A DNA stretch of 64,000 nucleotides, taken from NCBI RefSeq assembly GCF_025566885.1, contig NZ_JAOQJQ010000001.1:558001-622000 (forward strand), read 5' to 3'. The position numbers and the translations under genes are program-made. The stretch comes from Brotonthovivens ammoniilytica. Lineage in GTDB: Bacteria > Bacillota > Clostridia > Lachnospirales > Lachnospiraceae. Below are positions 8,768 to 18,918 of this stretch, piece after piece; the stretch's first letter is position 1; every line of letters begins with the position of its first letter. A model generated the notes under the pieces. It saw nothing but the letters and a program-made list of their open reading frames with translations, was not told the origin of the DNA and did no database searches.

Positions 8768-10150
8768 ATGATGAGTACGTTACGAATGGATGTAATTGTA
8801 GTAGGAGGCGGCGCTTCCGGTATGATGGCAGCCATTGCAGCAGCCAAGGAAGGATGCCGGGTCTGCATTTTAGAACATAAAGAAATGCCGGGAAAAAAGA
8901 TACTGGCAACAGGAAATGGAAGATGTAATTTTACGAATAAAGTGCAGGGGTGTGAGTGTTACAGAGGAACAACCCCTGCCTTTGTATTGCCTGCATTAAA
9001 GCAATTTGGAGCATCGGATACGGCAGCGTTTTTTTTGTCTCTTGGTGTTTTACCCCAGGAAAAAAATGGATATTATTATCCCCGTACGATGCAGGCATCA
9101 GCTATACGCAATGCATTGTTAGAAGAACTGTCTGTTTTGGGTGTGGATATACATTGTGATATTGGTATCCGCAGTATCACCAAAAAGAACGGCATTTTTT
9201 ATTTCGAAACAAAAACCGGTATTTACAGTTCTAAAATCTGTATTTTAGCTGCGGGAGGAAAAGCTTCGCCAAAGTCTGGAAGTGATGGCAGCGGATATAT
9301 TTATGCCAAAGGTTTCGGCCATACATGTACAACTGTATTGCCGGGGCTTGTTCCGCTTCTGTCTGGGGAGAGGTGGCTGAAACAAACGGCTGGCGTCAGG
9401 GCCTGGGCCGGGGTTACTCTGCTTGCCAGGGGGGAGCAGATCGTTTCCGATATAGGAGAAGTGCAGTTTACTGATTATGGTATTTCAGGGATTCCGGTAT
9501 TTCAGATCAGCCGTTATGCGGCAAAAGCTCTGGATGAACAAAAAGATGTTTCTGTTTCCGTTGATTTCCTGCCGGAAATTGAAGCAGGTGAGCTATTCAG
9601 ACTGCTGAATAAGCGGATGAACGAAGGCGGACGAAGAAAGGAAGCCGGTAAGTCCTTGAAAGAAGAATGGGCCGGCGATGATCAGAAAAGAAAACGTGTT
9701 TTTGTAAAAAAGATACTCTCCGGTCTGGTCAATGAAAAAATTGCAGATGTTCTTGCGGATACGGTACCCTTAGAGCCAGATGTGCTCTGCAGGAAAATAA
9801 AAGAAACAAAAATTTCCATTAGCGGAACAAAGTCTTTTCACCAGGCCCAGGTAACGGCAGGAGGTATCTGCACCCATGAGATCTGCGAATATACCATGGA
9901 ATCAAAACTGGTAAAGGGGCTTTATTTTGCCGGAGAAATAATAGATATTGACGGAAAATGCGGAGGCTATAATCTTCAGTGGGCATGGTCTTCCGGATAC
10001 TGTGCGGGACGCCATGGCGCACAGTGGGTGAAAGCATTGGAAATAAAAAAGAAAAGAAAGACAATGGAAAAGACAAAAAATCATGAAACAGATGATACAT
10101 ATCGGGCAGCTGAAACTGCCCCTCAATCATGCAAAAGAGGATATTATTAA
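8768..10150 (+). CDS. BaiN/HI0933-family flavoprotein
   Basis: FAD-dependent oxidoreductase-like protein (460 aa) of the HI0933/YhiN family. The N-terminal dinucleotide fold VVGGGASGMMAAIAA is at about residues 12-26, followed by GKKILATGNGRCNFTN, the hallmark of this family. The C-terminal FAD-contact segment GYNLQWAWSSG is also present. Members include BaiN, proposed to act in bile acid dehydroxylation, but most have no known substrate and I would not infer that role here. The gene overlaps the next flavoprotein gene by 68 bases. Confidence 0.85.
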   Translation: MMSTLRMDVIVVGGGASGMMAAIAAAKEGCRVCILEHKEMPGKKILATGNGRCNFTNKVQGCECYRGTTPAFVLPALKQFGASDTAAFFLSLGVLPQEKNGYYYPRTMQASAIRNALLEELSVLGVDIHCDIGIRSITKKNGIFYFETKTGIYSSKICILAAGGKASPKSGSDGSGYIYAKGFGHTCTTVLPGLVPLLSGERWLKQTAGVRAWAGVTLLARGEQIVSDIGEVQFTDYGISGIPVFQISRYAAKALDEQKDVSVSVDFLPEIEAGELFRLLNKRMNEGGRRKEAGKSLKEEWAGDDQKRKRVFVKKILSGLVNEKIADVLADTVPLEPDVLCRKIKETKISISGTKSFHQAQVTAGGICTHEICEYTMESKLVKGLYFAGEIIDIDGKCGGYNLQWAWSSGYCAGRHGAQWVKALEIKKKRKTMEKTKNHETDDTYRAAETAPQSCKRGYY

Positions 10151-11696
10151 AAAGGTCTGCCAAAAACTTAGAGTATCACCATCAGATATCCAGACCTTTG
10201 AAATTGCAAAGCAATCCATAGATGCCAGAAAGAAAGGGCAGATTCAGTATATTTATGCTGTGAATCTGGTGTTGGCTAAAAAGATAAAGCTGACAGGAAA
10301 ACATCCGGATATTTCCGTTACAGAGCAAAGAAAATATCAGATGCCTATCTTTGGCAGCGGAAAACTGAGAAATTCTCCGGTGATTATCGGCACCGGACCG
10401 GCCGGTTTATTTTGTGCTTATCTGCTGGCATTAAACGGATATTGTCCCCGGATATTTGAACGGGGAAAGATGATAGAACAGCGCCAGAAGGATGTGGAAG
10501 CTTTCTGGGAAAGTGGTGTTTTGAATCCGGAATCCAATGTACAGTTTGGAGAGGGAGGAGCCGGGACATTTTCAGATGGAAAGCTGAATACAGCAGTGAA
10601 AGATAAATACGGCAGAAATCGTTTTGTTTTAGAGACATTTGTATCCTTCGGGGCGCCGGAAGATATTTTATATGTGAATAAACCTCACATTGGAACTGAT
10701 ATATTAAAAAACGTTGTCAGGCGGATGCGTGAAAAGATTCAGGAGCTTGGAGGAGAATTTTATTTTAATTCCTGTGTGACAGATATTCAGACGGAATGGG
10801 GCAGAGTAAATGGAATTACGGTGAATCATCAGACTGCTTATCCCGCAGACCTTGTTATTTTTGCCGGGGGTCACAGTGCCAGAGATACTTTTCTGCTTTT
10901 AGCAAAAAAACAGTTTCCTATGGAAGCAAAGTCTTTTGCAGTGGGCTTTCGGGTAGAGCATCCCCAGGATATGATTCAGATGGCTCAATATGAGACTACA
11001 GACAGAACCTATCTGCCGGCGGCAGATTATAAAGTAACCTATCACGCCCCAGGAGGCCGCAGTGTTTACTCTTTTTGTATGTGTCCCGGCGGATACGTTG
11101 TAAATGCTTCTTCAGAGGCAGAAAAAACGGTAGTAAATGGTATGAGTTACCGGAAACGGGACAGCCGGAATGCAAACAGTGCTGTTATTGTTTCTGTAAC
11201 GCCGGATGATTTTTCCGGTGATGATGTACTAGCAGGAATGCGGTTTCAGCAGAAGCTGGAGCGTACTGCCTATCAGCTTGGAAAGGGAAAGATTCCCCAG
11301 CAGCTGCTTGGTGATTTTGAAAGCAATAAAATTTCTGAAAGCTACGGAGACTTTAGGGGCTGTGAGAAGGGGCAGACTGTATTTGCAGATCTTCGAAGCA
11401 TTCTTCCAGAAGAGCTGAATACGGCTTTCTGCGAAGGAATGCACGGTTTTGCATCCAGAATAAAAGGATTTGACCGGCCGGATACTATTTTGTCGGCAGT
11501 TGAGAGCAGAACTTCTTCTCCGGTGCGGATTTTAAGGGATGAGACTTTTGAAAGCAGTGTCCGGGGATTTTACCCCTGCGGAGAGGGTGCCGGATATGCA
11601 GGAGGAATTACTTCAGCAGCTATGGATGGTATGAAAACTGCGGAGGCAGTAATGAAAAAATATATCCCCCAGAGGGAAATTAGAAATGGAAGGTAA
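10083..11696 (+). CDS. FAD-dependent dehydrogenase (COG2509 type)
   Basis: Large flavoprotein of 537 aa. An N-terminal domain of about 90 residues precedes the FAD-binding fold VIIGTGPAGLFCAYLLA at about 100-116. The family segment GEGGAGTFSDGKL lies at about 157-169, and a C-terminal GEGAGYAGGITSAAMDG motif binds FAD. The substrate is unknown. It starts inside the end of the preceding flavoprotein gene and ends just before mutS, so it is part of one long transcript. An alternative ATG at 10092 is possible. Confidence 0.85.
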   Translation: MKQMIHIGQLKLPLNHAKEDIIKKVCQKLRVSPSDIQTFEIAKQSIDARKKGQIQYIYAVNLVLAKKIKLTGKHPDISVTEQRKYQMPIFGSGKLRNSPVIIGTGPAGLFCAYLLALNGYCPRIFERGKMIEQRQKDVEAFWESGVLNPESNVQFGEGGAGTFSDGKLNTAVKDKYGRNRFVLETFVSFGAPEDILYVNKPHIGTDILKNVVRRMREKIQELGGEFYFNSCVTDIQTEWGRVNGITVNHQTAYPADLVIFAGGHSARDTFLLLAKKQFPMEAKSFAVGFRVEHPQDMIQMAQYETTDRTYLPAADYKVTYHAPGGRSVYSFCMCPGGYVVNASSEAEKTVVNGMSYRKRDSRNANSAVIVSVTPDDFSGDDVLAGMRFQQKLERTAYQLGKGKIPQQLLGDFESNKISESYGDFRGCEKGQTVFADLRSILPEELNTAFCEGMHGFASRIKGFDRPDTILSAVESRTSSPVRILRDETFESSVRGFYPCGEGAGYAGGITSAAMDGMKTAEAVMKKYIPQREIRNGR

Positions 11697-11700
11697 ATCA

Positions 11701-14343
11701 ATGGCTGAATACACACCAATGATGCAGAAATATCTGGAAACCAAAGAAGAATATAAAGACTGTATTTTATTTTACCGTCTGGGCGATTTTTATGAAATGT
11801 TCTTTGAGGATGCCCTGACAGCTTCCAGAGAACTTGAGATTACCCTTACCGGGAAAAACTGCGGAACAAAGGAGCGGGCGCCTATGTGCGGAGTTCCTTT
11901 TCATTCGGTGGAGGGATATTTAAATAAACTGGTATCTAAAGGCTATAAAGTAGCTATCTGTGAACAGGTGGAGGACCCAAAGACGGCTAAGGGTCTGGTA
12001 AAACGGGAAGTGGTACGGATTGTTACACCCGGCACCAATCTGGATACCAATGCTTTAGATGAGACAAAAAATAATTATATTATGTGTATTGTATACACTG
12101 AAAATAAATACGGTATTTCCACTGCTGATGTAACAACCGGGGATTATTATGTGACAGAGGTGGATACTGAGAGAAAGCTTTTGGATGAGATCAGTAAGTT
12201 TACGCCTTCAGAGATTATCTGTAATGAATCTTTTTATATGAGTTCTGTAGATCTTGAGGATTTAAGACACCGGCTGGGCATTACTGTCTATTCGCTGGAA
12301 TCTTGGTATTTCGGGGATGATACGGCCATTGATACCTTAAAGAGTCATTTTAAAGTGGCTTCTTTAAGCGGACTTGGACTTAAGGAATACGACTGTGGAG
12401 TCATCGCTGCAGGAGCGCTGCTGAAATATCTTTATGAAACTCAGAAAACTTTTCTGGAACATATGTCCAGAATACAGGCCTATTCCACCAGTAAATTTAT
12501 GATTATAGACAGCTCCACAAGACGGAATCTGGAACTTGTGGAAACCATGCGGGAAAAGCAGAAGAGAGGTTCTCTTTTGTGGGTGCTGGATAAGACAAAA
12601 ACAGCTATGGGTGCGCGGATGCTCCGTACTATGTTAGAACAGCCTCTCATTGAAAAAAGTGAAATTGAGGCCAGACTGGATGCGTTAGAAGAACTCAATA
12701 AGAATATGATTACAAGAGAAGAACTCCGGGAATATCTAAATCCCATTTATGATCTGGAGCGGCTTATTGGAAAAGTGGTATATCAGACAGCCAATCCAAG
12801 AGATCTTACTGCATTTAAAAATTCTTTGAAAATGCTTCCGCCGGTGAAAGTCCTTATGAAAGATTTTTCCTGCAGTCTGCTTAGCAAATTGTCAGAGCAG
12901 CTGGATACACTAAAGGATTTGTGTTCTTTGATAGAACAATCCATAGATGATGACCCTCCTATTTCCGTACGGGATGGAGGAATGATCAAAAATGGTTATG
13001 ATGATGAAATCGACCGTTTAAGAAACGCCAAAACAGAAGGAAAAAGCTGGCTGGCGAAATTAGAAGAGGATGAACGGGAAAAAACAGGGATTAAAAACCT
13101 GAAAATTAAATACAACAAAGTGTTTGGTTATTATCTGGAGGTTACCAATTCTTACAAAGACATGGTTCCGGATTATTATACAAGAAAACAGACGCTTACA
13201 AATGCAGAACGGTATATTACCCCGGAACTAAAAGAACTAGAGGATGTAATACTGGGAGCAGAAGATAAGCTGACAGCGTTAGAATACGATATTTTCTGCC
13301 AGGTGCGCAGAAAAATTGCAGATGAAGTGCTTCGGATTCAGCAGACAGCAAAAGCCGTGGCTGCCATTGATGTGCTGGCATCTATGGCTTTTGCTGCGGA
13401 CCAGAACGGTTACTGCCGTCCCAAAATCAATGAAAAAGGTATCATTGATATTAAAAACGGACGCCATCCGGTGGTGGAGCGGATGATCAGCAATGATATG
13501 TTTATTGCTAATGATACTTATCTTGATAATAAAAATCAGAGGATTTCTATTATTACAGGCCCGAATATGGCGGGAAAATCTACCTATATGCGTCAGAGCG
13601 CACTGATTGTTCTGATGGCCCAGCTTGGAAGTTTTGTTCCGGCAGACAGTGCAGATATCGGGATTGTGGACCGGATTTTTACCAGAGTGGGAGCTTCTGA
13701 TGATCTTGCTTCGGGACAGAGTACTTTTATGGTGGAGATGACAGAAGTTGCCAATATTTTGAGAAATGCCACCAGCAGCAGTCTGCTGATTTTAGACGAG
13801 ATCGGCAGAGGCACCAGCACCATTGACGGGCTTAGTATTGCCTGGGCAGTTGTAGAGCATATCAGCAATCCAAAGCTTTTAGGAGCCAAGACATTGTTTG
13901 CCACCCACTATCATGAACTGACAGAGCTTGAAGGAAAACTGAGTAATGTCAATAATTACTGTATTGCCGTAAAAGAAAAGGGGGACGATATTGTCTTTCT
14001 TCGTAAAATTGTGCCTGGGGGAGCAGACAGAAGCTATGGTATTCAGGTGGCAAAGCTGGCCGGCGTCCCAGAAATGGTAATAGCCAGATCTAAAGAAATC
14101 TGCGAAGAGCTTGAGCTGGCAGATCTGAGCAATATTACAAGAAATCTGGAAGTAGGGCAGAGCAGTAAGAAAAAGGCAAAAAAACCGGATGATCTTGAAA
14201 TGGCCCAGATCTCTTTGTTCGATACGGTAAAGGATGATGATATTATCGAAGAGGTAAGAGAGTTAAATCTTGGAAATCTGACTCCCATTGATGCACTGAA
14301 TAAACTGTATGAACTGCAGAATAAGATAAAAAACCGCTGGTAA
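11701..14343 (+). CDS. mutS: DNA mismatch repair protein MutS
   Basis: Mismatch recognition ATPase (880 aa from this start). The N-terminal mismatch-binding motif FYEMFFEDA is present (Phe and Glu contact the mismatch). The Walker A motif GPNMAGKSTYMRQ is at about 621-633, followed by LLILDEIGRGTST. The ATG at 11701 is chosen because GGAAGG lies just upstream; an in-frame ATG at 11686 overlaps the preceding gene and contains that site. mutL follows after 22 bases, the usual pairing. Confidence 0.97.
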   Translation: MAEYTPMMQKYLETKEEYKDCILFYRLGDFYEMFFEDALTASRELEITLTGKNCGTKERAPMCGVPFHSVEGYLNKLVSKGYKVAICEQVEDPKTAKGLVKREVVRIVTPGTNLDTNALDETKNNYIMCIVYTENKYGISTADVTTGDYYVTEVDTERKLLDEISKFTPSEIICNESFYMSSVDLEDLRHRLGITVYSLESWYFGDDTAIDTLKSHFKVASLSGLGLKEYDCGVIAAGALLKYLYETQKTFLEHMSRIQAYSTSKFMIIDSSTRRNLELVETMREKQKRGSLLWVLDKTKTAMGARMLRTMLEQPLIEKSEIEARLDALEELNKNMITREELREYLNPIYDLERLIGKVVYQTANPRDLTAFKNSLKMLPPVKVLMKDFSCSLLSKLSEQLDTLKDLCSLIEQSIDDDPPISVRDGGMIKNGYDDEIDRLRNAKTEGKSWLAKLEEDEREKTGIKNLKIKYNKVFGYYLEVTNSYKDMVPDYYTRKQTLTNAERYITPELKELEDVILGAEDKLTALEYDIFCQVRRKIADEVLRIQQTAKAVAAIDVLASMAFAADQNGYCRPKINEKGIIDIKNGRHPVVERMISNDMFIANDTYLDNKNQRISIITGPNMAGKSTYMRQSALIVLMAQLGSFVPADSADIGIVDRIFTRVGASDDLASGQSTFMVEMTEVANILRNATSSSLLILDEIGRGTSTIDGLSIAWAVVEHISNPKLLGAKTLFATHYHELTELEGKLSNVNNYCIAVKEKGDDIVFLRKIVPGGADRSYGIQVAKLAGVPEMVIARSKEICEELELADLSNITRNLEVGQSSKKKAKKPDDLEMAQISLFDTVKDDDIIEEVRELNLGNLTPIDALNKLYELQNKIKNRW

Positions 14344-14365
14344 TTGAAGGGGAAAGGAGTATGTC

Positions 14366-16456
14366 ATGCCTCAGATTACATTACTGGATAAAAATACAAT
14401 TGATAAAATTGCCGCAGGGGAAGTTGTGGACCGGCCTGCCTCTGTGGTAAAGGAGCTTGTGGAAAATGCCGTTGATGCCAAAGCTACCGCGGTAACGGTG
14501 GAAATTAAAGAAGGCGGGATTTCTTTTATCCGCATTACAGATAATGGATGCGGGATTGAAAAGGATCAGATTCAGCTTGCATTCTGCCGGCATTCCACCA
14601 GTAAAATCCGGTCAGTGGAAGATCTTGTAACGATTTCTTCCCTTGGTTTCCGGGGGGAGGCTCTGTCAAGTATCGCCTCTGTGGCCCAGGTGGAGTTAAT
14701 TACGAAGACATCCGGTGAGCTTACCGGGTGCCGTTACCTGATAGAAGGCGGGGAAGAAAAAGAGTTAGAAGATATCGGGGCCCCCAATGGAACAACCTTC
14801 CTTGTTAAAAACCTCTTTTATAATACCCCTGCCCGCCGGAAATTTTTAAAAACTGCTTCCACAGAGGCCGGATACATCAGTGACCTGATGGAACGGCTTG
14901 CTCTTTCCAATCCGGAAGTATCATTTAAGTTTATTAATAATGGCCAGGTGAAGCTGCATACTTCTGGAAATTCTAATCTGAAAGATATTATTTATCATGT
15001 ATACGGCCGGGACATTGCCGCTAATCTTCTGCCTATAGAAAAAGAGTTTGGCAGCTTTTCTGTATCCGGCTTTATTGGAAAGCCGGTGATCTCCAGGGGA
15101 AACAGAAATTTTGAAAATTATTTTGTAAACGGACGATATGTAAAAAGCAGTCTGCTGGCAAAGACAATTGAAGATGCCTATAAAGGCTTTATGATGCAGC
15201 ATAAATATCCCTTTACAGTGTTGAAATTATCTTTAAAGGGGGAGCTGGTGGATGTAAATGTACATCCGGCAAAAATGGAGCTTCGTTTCTCAAATGGAGA
15301 AGAAATCTACCGTCATCTGGCCTCTGAAATCAAACAGGTTTTAAGGGGCAGAGAGCTGATTCCCCAGGTTTCGCTCCAGGAAGAGGAAAAAAAGGAAGAG
15401 AAAATTATAAAAAAAGCCATTCCGGAACCTTTTGAGGTTCAACGCATAGAGCAGCTTCGCAGGTCTGTGGCAAAGGACAGTCCTTATGAGAAGAAATATG
15501 ACAGAAAGCAGGAACGGCCAAAGCTGCCGCCTCTTCCGGACGAAACGGAATTTCCGAAAGAATCTTCCTCTAGAAGTGTCTATCAGTCTGTGTTAGAACA
15601 GCAGAAAAACAGTTTTGGAAACGTTTTAAAAGAAACTTCGTCTCTAAATCAGAAAGAAGCTGCAGAGAATGAGAGAACAGTTGAATGTATATGGACGGAT
15701 AAACAGGAAATAAAGAAAACAGATGGAACATCAGATGCAGGCTTATCAACGAAAGCAGAGAAAAAAGCGGATCCACAGGCAGAAAGAGAAGGTACAGATT
15801 CCGCCAAGCAGGAAACGACCCAGCTGGAAATGAAAGATCTGCTTCCAAAAACGGACAAACTGTTAGATCAGACTGCCGTTCCTTATCATAAAATCATAGG
15901 TCAGCTGTTTGATACCTACTGGCTGGTAGAGTTTCGGGATCAGCTGTATATGATCGACCAGCATGCGGCCCATGAAAAAGTACTGTTTGAACGGACCATG
16001 AAAGCTTATCAGGACAAAGAATTTACCTCTCAGTATATCAGCCCGCCGATCATTCTTTCACTGACTATGCAGGAAGAAATATTACTTAAGAAATTTCTGC
16101 CTCAGTTTGAGAAGCTGGGATTTGAAATAGAGCCTTTCGGAGGAAGAGAATATGCAGTCCGTGCGGTTCCGGGAAACCTTTACAATCTGGACGGGCAGGA
16201 GCTTGTAGTGGAAATTATGGACGGGTTAAGTCAGATTACAGCAGAGGAAGCCCCTGAACAGGTACTGGAGAAAGTTGCCACGATGTCCTGCAAAGCAGCA
16301 GTAAAAGGAAATCAAAGGCTTTCAAAGGCGGAGATAGAAACGTTAATTGGAGAACTGCTGACCCTGGAGAATCCATATCACTGCCCTCATGGCAGACCGG
16401 TGATTGTTTCTATGAGCAAATATGAAATAGAAAAGAAATTTAAACGTATTATATAA
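14366..16456 (+). CDS. mutL: DNA mismatch repair protein MutL
   Basis: GHKL ATPase and mismatch-dependent nicking endonuclease (696 aa). The N-terminal ATPase motifs include ELVENAVDAKA and DNGCGIE. A long low-complexity linker rich in Glu, Lys and Gln covers about residues 330-500. The C-terminal endonuclease metal motif DQHAAHEKVLFE and the zinc-site segment CPHGRP are both present. This MutL should therefore nick DNA itself, as in bacteria without MutH. AAAGGAG precedes the ATG. Confidence 0.97.
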   Translation: MPQITLLDKNTIDKIAAGEVVDRPASVVKELVENAVDAKATAVTVEIKEGGISFIRITDNGCGIEKDQIQLAFCRHSTSKIRSVEDLVTISSLGFRGEALSSIASVAQVELITKTSGELTGCRYLIEGGEEKELEDIGAPNGTTFLVKNLFYNTPARRKFLKTASTEAGYISDLMERLALSNPEVSFKFINNGQVKLHTSGNSNLKDIIYHVYGRDIAANLLPIEKEFGSFSVSGFIGKPVISRGNRNFENYFVNGRYVKSSLLAKTIEDAYKGFMMQHKYPFTVLKLSLKGELVDVNVHPAKMELRFSNGEEIYRHLASEIKQVLRGRELIPQVSLQEEEKKEEKIIKKAIPEPFEVQRIEQLRRSVAKDSPYEKKYDRKQERPKLPPLPDETEFPKESSSRSVYQSVLEQQKNSFGNVLKETSSLNQKEAAENERTVECIWTDKQEIKKTDGTSDAGLSTKAEKKADPQAEREGTDSAKQETTQLEMKDLLPKTDKLLDQTAVPYHKIIGQLFDTYWLVEFRDQLYMIDQHAAHEKVLFERTMKAYQDKEFTSQYISPPIILSLTMQEEILLKKFLPQFEKLGFEIEPFGGREYAVRAVPGNLYNLDGQELVVEIMDGLSQITAEEAPEQVLEKVATMSCKAAVKGNQRLSKAEIETLIGELLTLENPYHCPHGRPVIVSMSKYEIEKKFKRII

Positions 16457-16512
16457 CAAATATCATTTTAAAAGAGTAAAAGAAAATAATAAGACGAAAA
16501 GGGGCGGATAAT

Positions 16513-17481
16513 ATGGAGCAGGGACAAAAGAAACCTCTGATTATCATAGCCGGTCCTACCGCAGTGGGGAAGACTTCTCTTTCTGTGAAGCTGGCAGAGA
16601 AAATAAACGGCGCGGTAATTTCCGCTGATTCCATGCAGGTATACAAAGGAATGGACATTGGATCGGCTAAAATAACAAAAGAGGAAATGAATGGCATTCC
16701 TCATTATCTGATTGATGTACTAAACCCGGATGAAGACTTTCATGTAGTACGTTTTCAGGAAATGGCAAAAGCAGCTATGGAAGAAATATACCGGAAGCAT
16801 AAAATTCCGATTCTCGTGGGAGGCACCGGGTTTTATATTCAGGCGGTATTATATGATATTGACTTTACCAGTGAGCAGGAAGACAGCCTGTACAGGAAAA
16901 AGCTGGAACAGCTGGCTGTAGAAAAGGGAAATCAAGCCCTTCACGCTATGCTGGAAAAAGCAGATCCGGTATCGGCAGAGAAAATACACTGCAATAATGT
17001 AAAGAGAATGATCCGGGCGCTGGAATTTTATGAGAAGACCGGAACAAGGATTTCAGATCACAATGAACAGGAGGCGTCCCGGCCGTCCCCCTATGATTTT
17101 TGTTACTTTGTTTTAAACGATCTGCGGGAGCATATTTATGAAAAAATTGAGAAACGCGTGGATCTGATGCTGAAACAGGGATTGATAGAAGAAGTAAAGG
17201 GTCTGAAAAACAAAGGTTATCAAAAAGAGATGGTTTCCATGCAGGGACTTGGCTATAAAGAAATTCTTTCATTTCTGGATGGAGAGATATCTTTAGAAGA
17301 AGCTGTCTATATTCTGAAACGGGATACCAGACATTTTGCAAAACGGCAGTTAACCTGGTTTCGGCGGGAAAGGAATGTAATCTGGGTTAATAAAAACGAA
17401 TTTCAGTATGATGATGACAAAATTCTAACTTTTATGATACAAAGCGCTGATAAGATAATAAGGAGGCATTCTGATGAATGA
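16513..17481 (+). CDS. miaA: tRNA dimethylallyltransferase MiaA
   Basis: Adds the dimethylallyl group to A37 of tRNAs reading U-starting codons (322 aa). The P-loop IAGPTAVGKTSLSVKLA is at about residues 12-28, followed by the family motif ISADSMQVYKGMDIGSAK. AAGGGGCG lies before the ATG. Placement after mutSL is common in bacteria. The end overlaps the next gene by 8 bases. Confidence 0.96.
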   Translation: MEQGQKKPLIIIAGPTAVGKTSLSVKLAEKINGAVISADSMQVYKGMDIGSAKITKEEMNGIPHYLIDVLNPDEDFHVVRFQEMAKAAMEEIYRKHKIPILVGGTGFYIQAVLYDIDFTSEQEDSLYRKKLEQLAVEKGNQALHAMLEKADPVSAEKIHCNNVKRMIRALEFYEKTGTRISDHNEQEASRPSPYDFCYFVLNDLREHIYEKIEKRVDLMLKQGLIEEVKGLKNKGYQKEMVSMQGLGYKEILSFLDGEISLEEAVYILKRDTRHFAKRQLTWFRRERNVIWVNKNEFQYDDDKILTFMIQSADKIIRRHSDE

Positions 17482-18778
17482 CGAAGTCATAAACCAGCAA
17501 TACTGTAAATTGGGAATCTCTCCTACAGTATATGCGTTTGGAAAAAAAATAGAAGAAAAATTAGAAAAAAGATTTAAAACCATTGATTCTGTGGCAGAAT
17601 ACAATCAGATGAAAGTAATCCATGCCATGCAGGAACGAAAAGTTTCAGCAGAGTGTCTGAATCAATTCACCAGCGGCTATGGTTACAATGATCTGGGACG
17701 GGATACACTAGAGGAAGTGTATGCGGAATGCTTTTGTGGAGAAGCGGCGCTGGTGCGTCCGCAGATTACCTGCGGTACCCATGCACTGGCTTTGGCGTTG
17801 ATGTCAAATCTCCGTCCCGGTGATGAACTACTATCTCCGGTGGGCAAACCCTACGATACCCTGGAAGAAGTGATAGGTATCCGGCCCTCAAAGGGCTCAC
17901 TAGCTGAGTACGGTATCACGTACCGCCAGGTAGATCTGATAAATGACAGAGATTTTGATTTTGACGGGATTCGTCAGGCTGTCAATGAAAGAACAAAACT
18001 GGTTACGATCCAGCGTTCCAAAGGATATGCTGCCCGGCCTTCATTTTCGGTAGATCAAATTGGAGAACTGATTTCTTTTATAAAAAGTATAAAGCCGGAT
18101 GTCATCTGCATGGTGGATAATTGTTACGGCGAATTTGTGGAAGAAAAAGAGCCTCTAGAGGTGGGGGCCGATCTGATGGTGGGCTCTCTGATTAAAAATC
18201 TTGGAGGAGGACTGGCACCTATCGGCGGTTATCTTGTGGGAAAAAAAGAATGCATTGAAAATGCAGCCTTCCGGCTGACATCTCCGGGACTTGGAAAAGA
18301 GGTGGGGGCGTCTCTTGGCGTGATACAGTCTTTTTATCAGGGATTATTCCAGGCGCCCACAGTGGTGGCGGGGGCGCTAAAAGGCGCAGTTTTCGCCGCA
18401 AATATATATGAAAAGCTGGGATTTTCTGTAGTGCCTGACAGTACAGAGAGCCGGCATGACATTATTCAGGCGGTAACCTTTGGCTCTCCAGAGGGAGTAA
18501 TCGCTTTTTGCCAGGGGATTCAGGCGGCAGCGCCTGTGGATAGTTATGTCACCCCGGAACCATGGGATATGCCGGGATATGATGCTCCGGTTATTATGGC
18601 TGCGGGAGCCTTTGTACAGGGCTCATCCATCGAACTTAGTGCTGACGGTCCCATTAAACCGCCTTACGCGGTTTATTTTCAGGGAGGACTGACCTGGTAC
18701 CATGCCAAGCTTGGCATTTTAATGTCCCTGCAGAAACTTGTGGATGCAGGAATTGTAAAAGAAGAGAACATTATTTAA
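17474..18778 (+). CDS. Methionine gamma-lyase family PLP protein (YnbB type)
   Basis: PLP-dependent protein of 434 aa, of the family once called aluminium resistance protein and represented by Bacillus YnbB, which also sits near miaA. Family features include FTSGYGYNDLGRDTLEEVYA, a glycine-rich segment GSLIKNLGGGLAPIGGY carrying the likely PLP lysine, and MVDNCYGEFVE. A cystathionine lyase-type reaction is inferred from the family; the true substrate is unproven. It overlaps miaA by 8 bases. Confidence 0.85.
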   Translation: MNDEVINQQYCKLGISPTVYAFGKKIEEKLEKRFKTIDSVAEYNQMKVIHAMQERKVSAECLNQFTSGYGYNDLGRDTLEEVYAECFCGEAALVRPQITCGTHALALALMSNLRPGDELLSPVGKPYDTLEEVIGIRPSKGSLAEYGITYRQVDLINDRDFDFDGIRQAVNERTKLVTIQRSKGYAARPSFSVDQIGELISFIKSIKPDVICMVDNCYGEFVEEKEPLEVGADLMVGSLIKNLGGGLAPIGGYLVGKKECIENAAFRLTSPGLGKEVGASLGVIQSFYQGLFQAPTVVAGALKGAVFAANIYEKLGFSVVPDSTESRHDIIQAVTFGSPEGVIAFCQGIQAAAPVDSYVTPEPWDMPGYDAPVIMAAGAFVQGSSIELSADGPIKPPYAVYFQGGLTWYHAKLGILMSLQKLVDAGIVKEENII

Positions 18779-18821
18779 GAAAGTTTTAAGAAAAAGTCCT
18801 GAGATTATTTCGGATATTTTA

Positions 18822-18888
18822 TATACAGAAAAGTTCGTTTGTGCTATTATTGAACATACGGTTATGGCCATTTTAGTTTACATAACCG
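18822..18888 (+). promoter_or_regulatory. Possible radC promoter with dyad
   Basis: TATACA (18822-18827) and TATTAT (18845-18850) are 17 bases apart. Just downstream is GAACATACGGTT, a poor match to the Firmicutes LexA box GAAC-N4-GTTC. A dyad CGGTTATG / CATAACCG (18859-18888, 14-base loop) follows, in the likely leader of radC. The -35 match is modest. Confidence 0.35.
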
Positions 18889-18918
18889 CTGCATAGAGAA
18901 GAGTAGAAAGGCTTTTAG

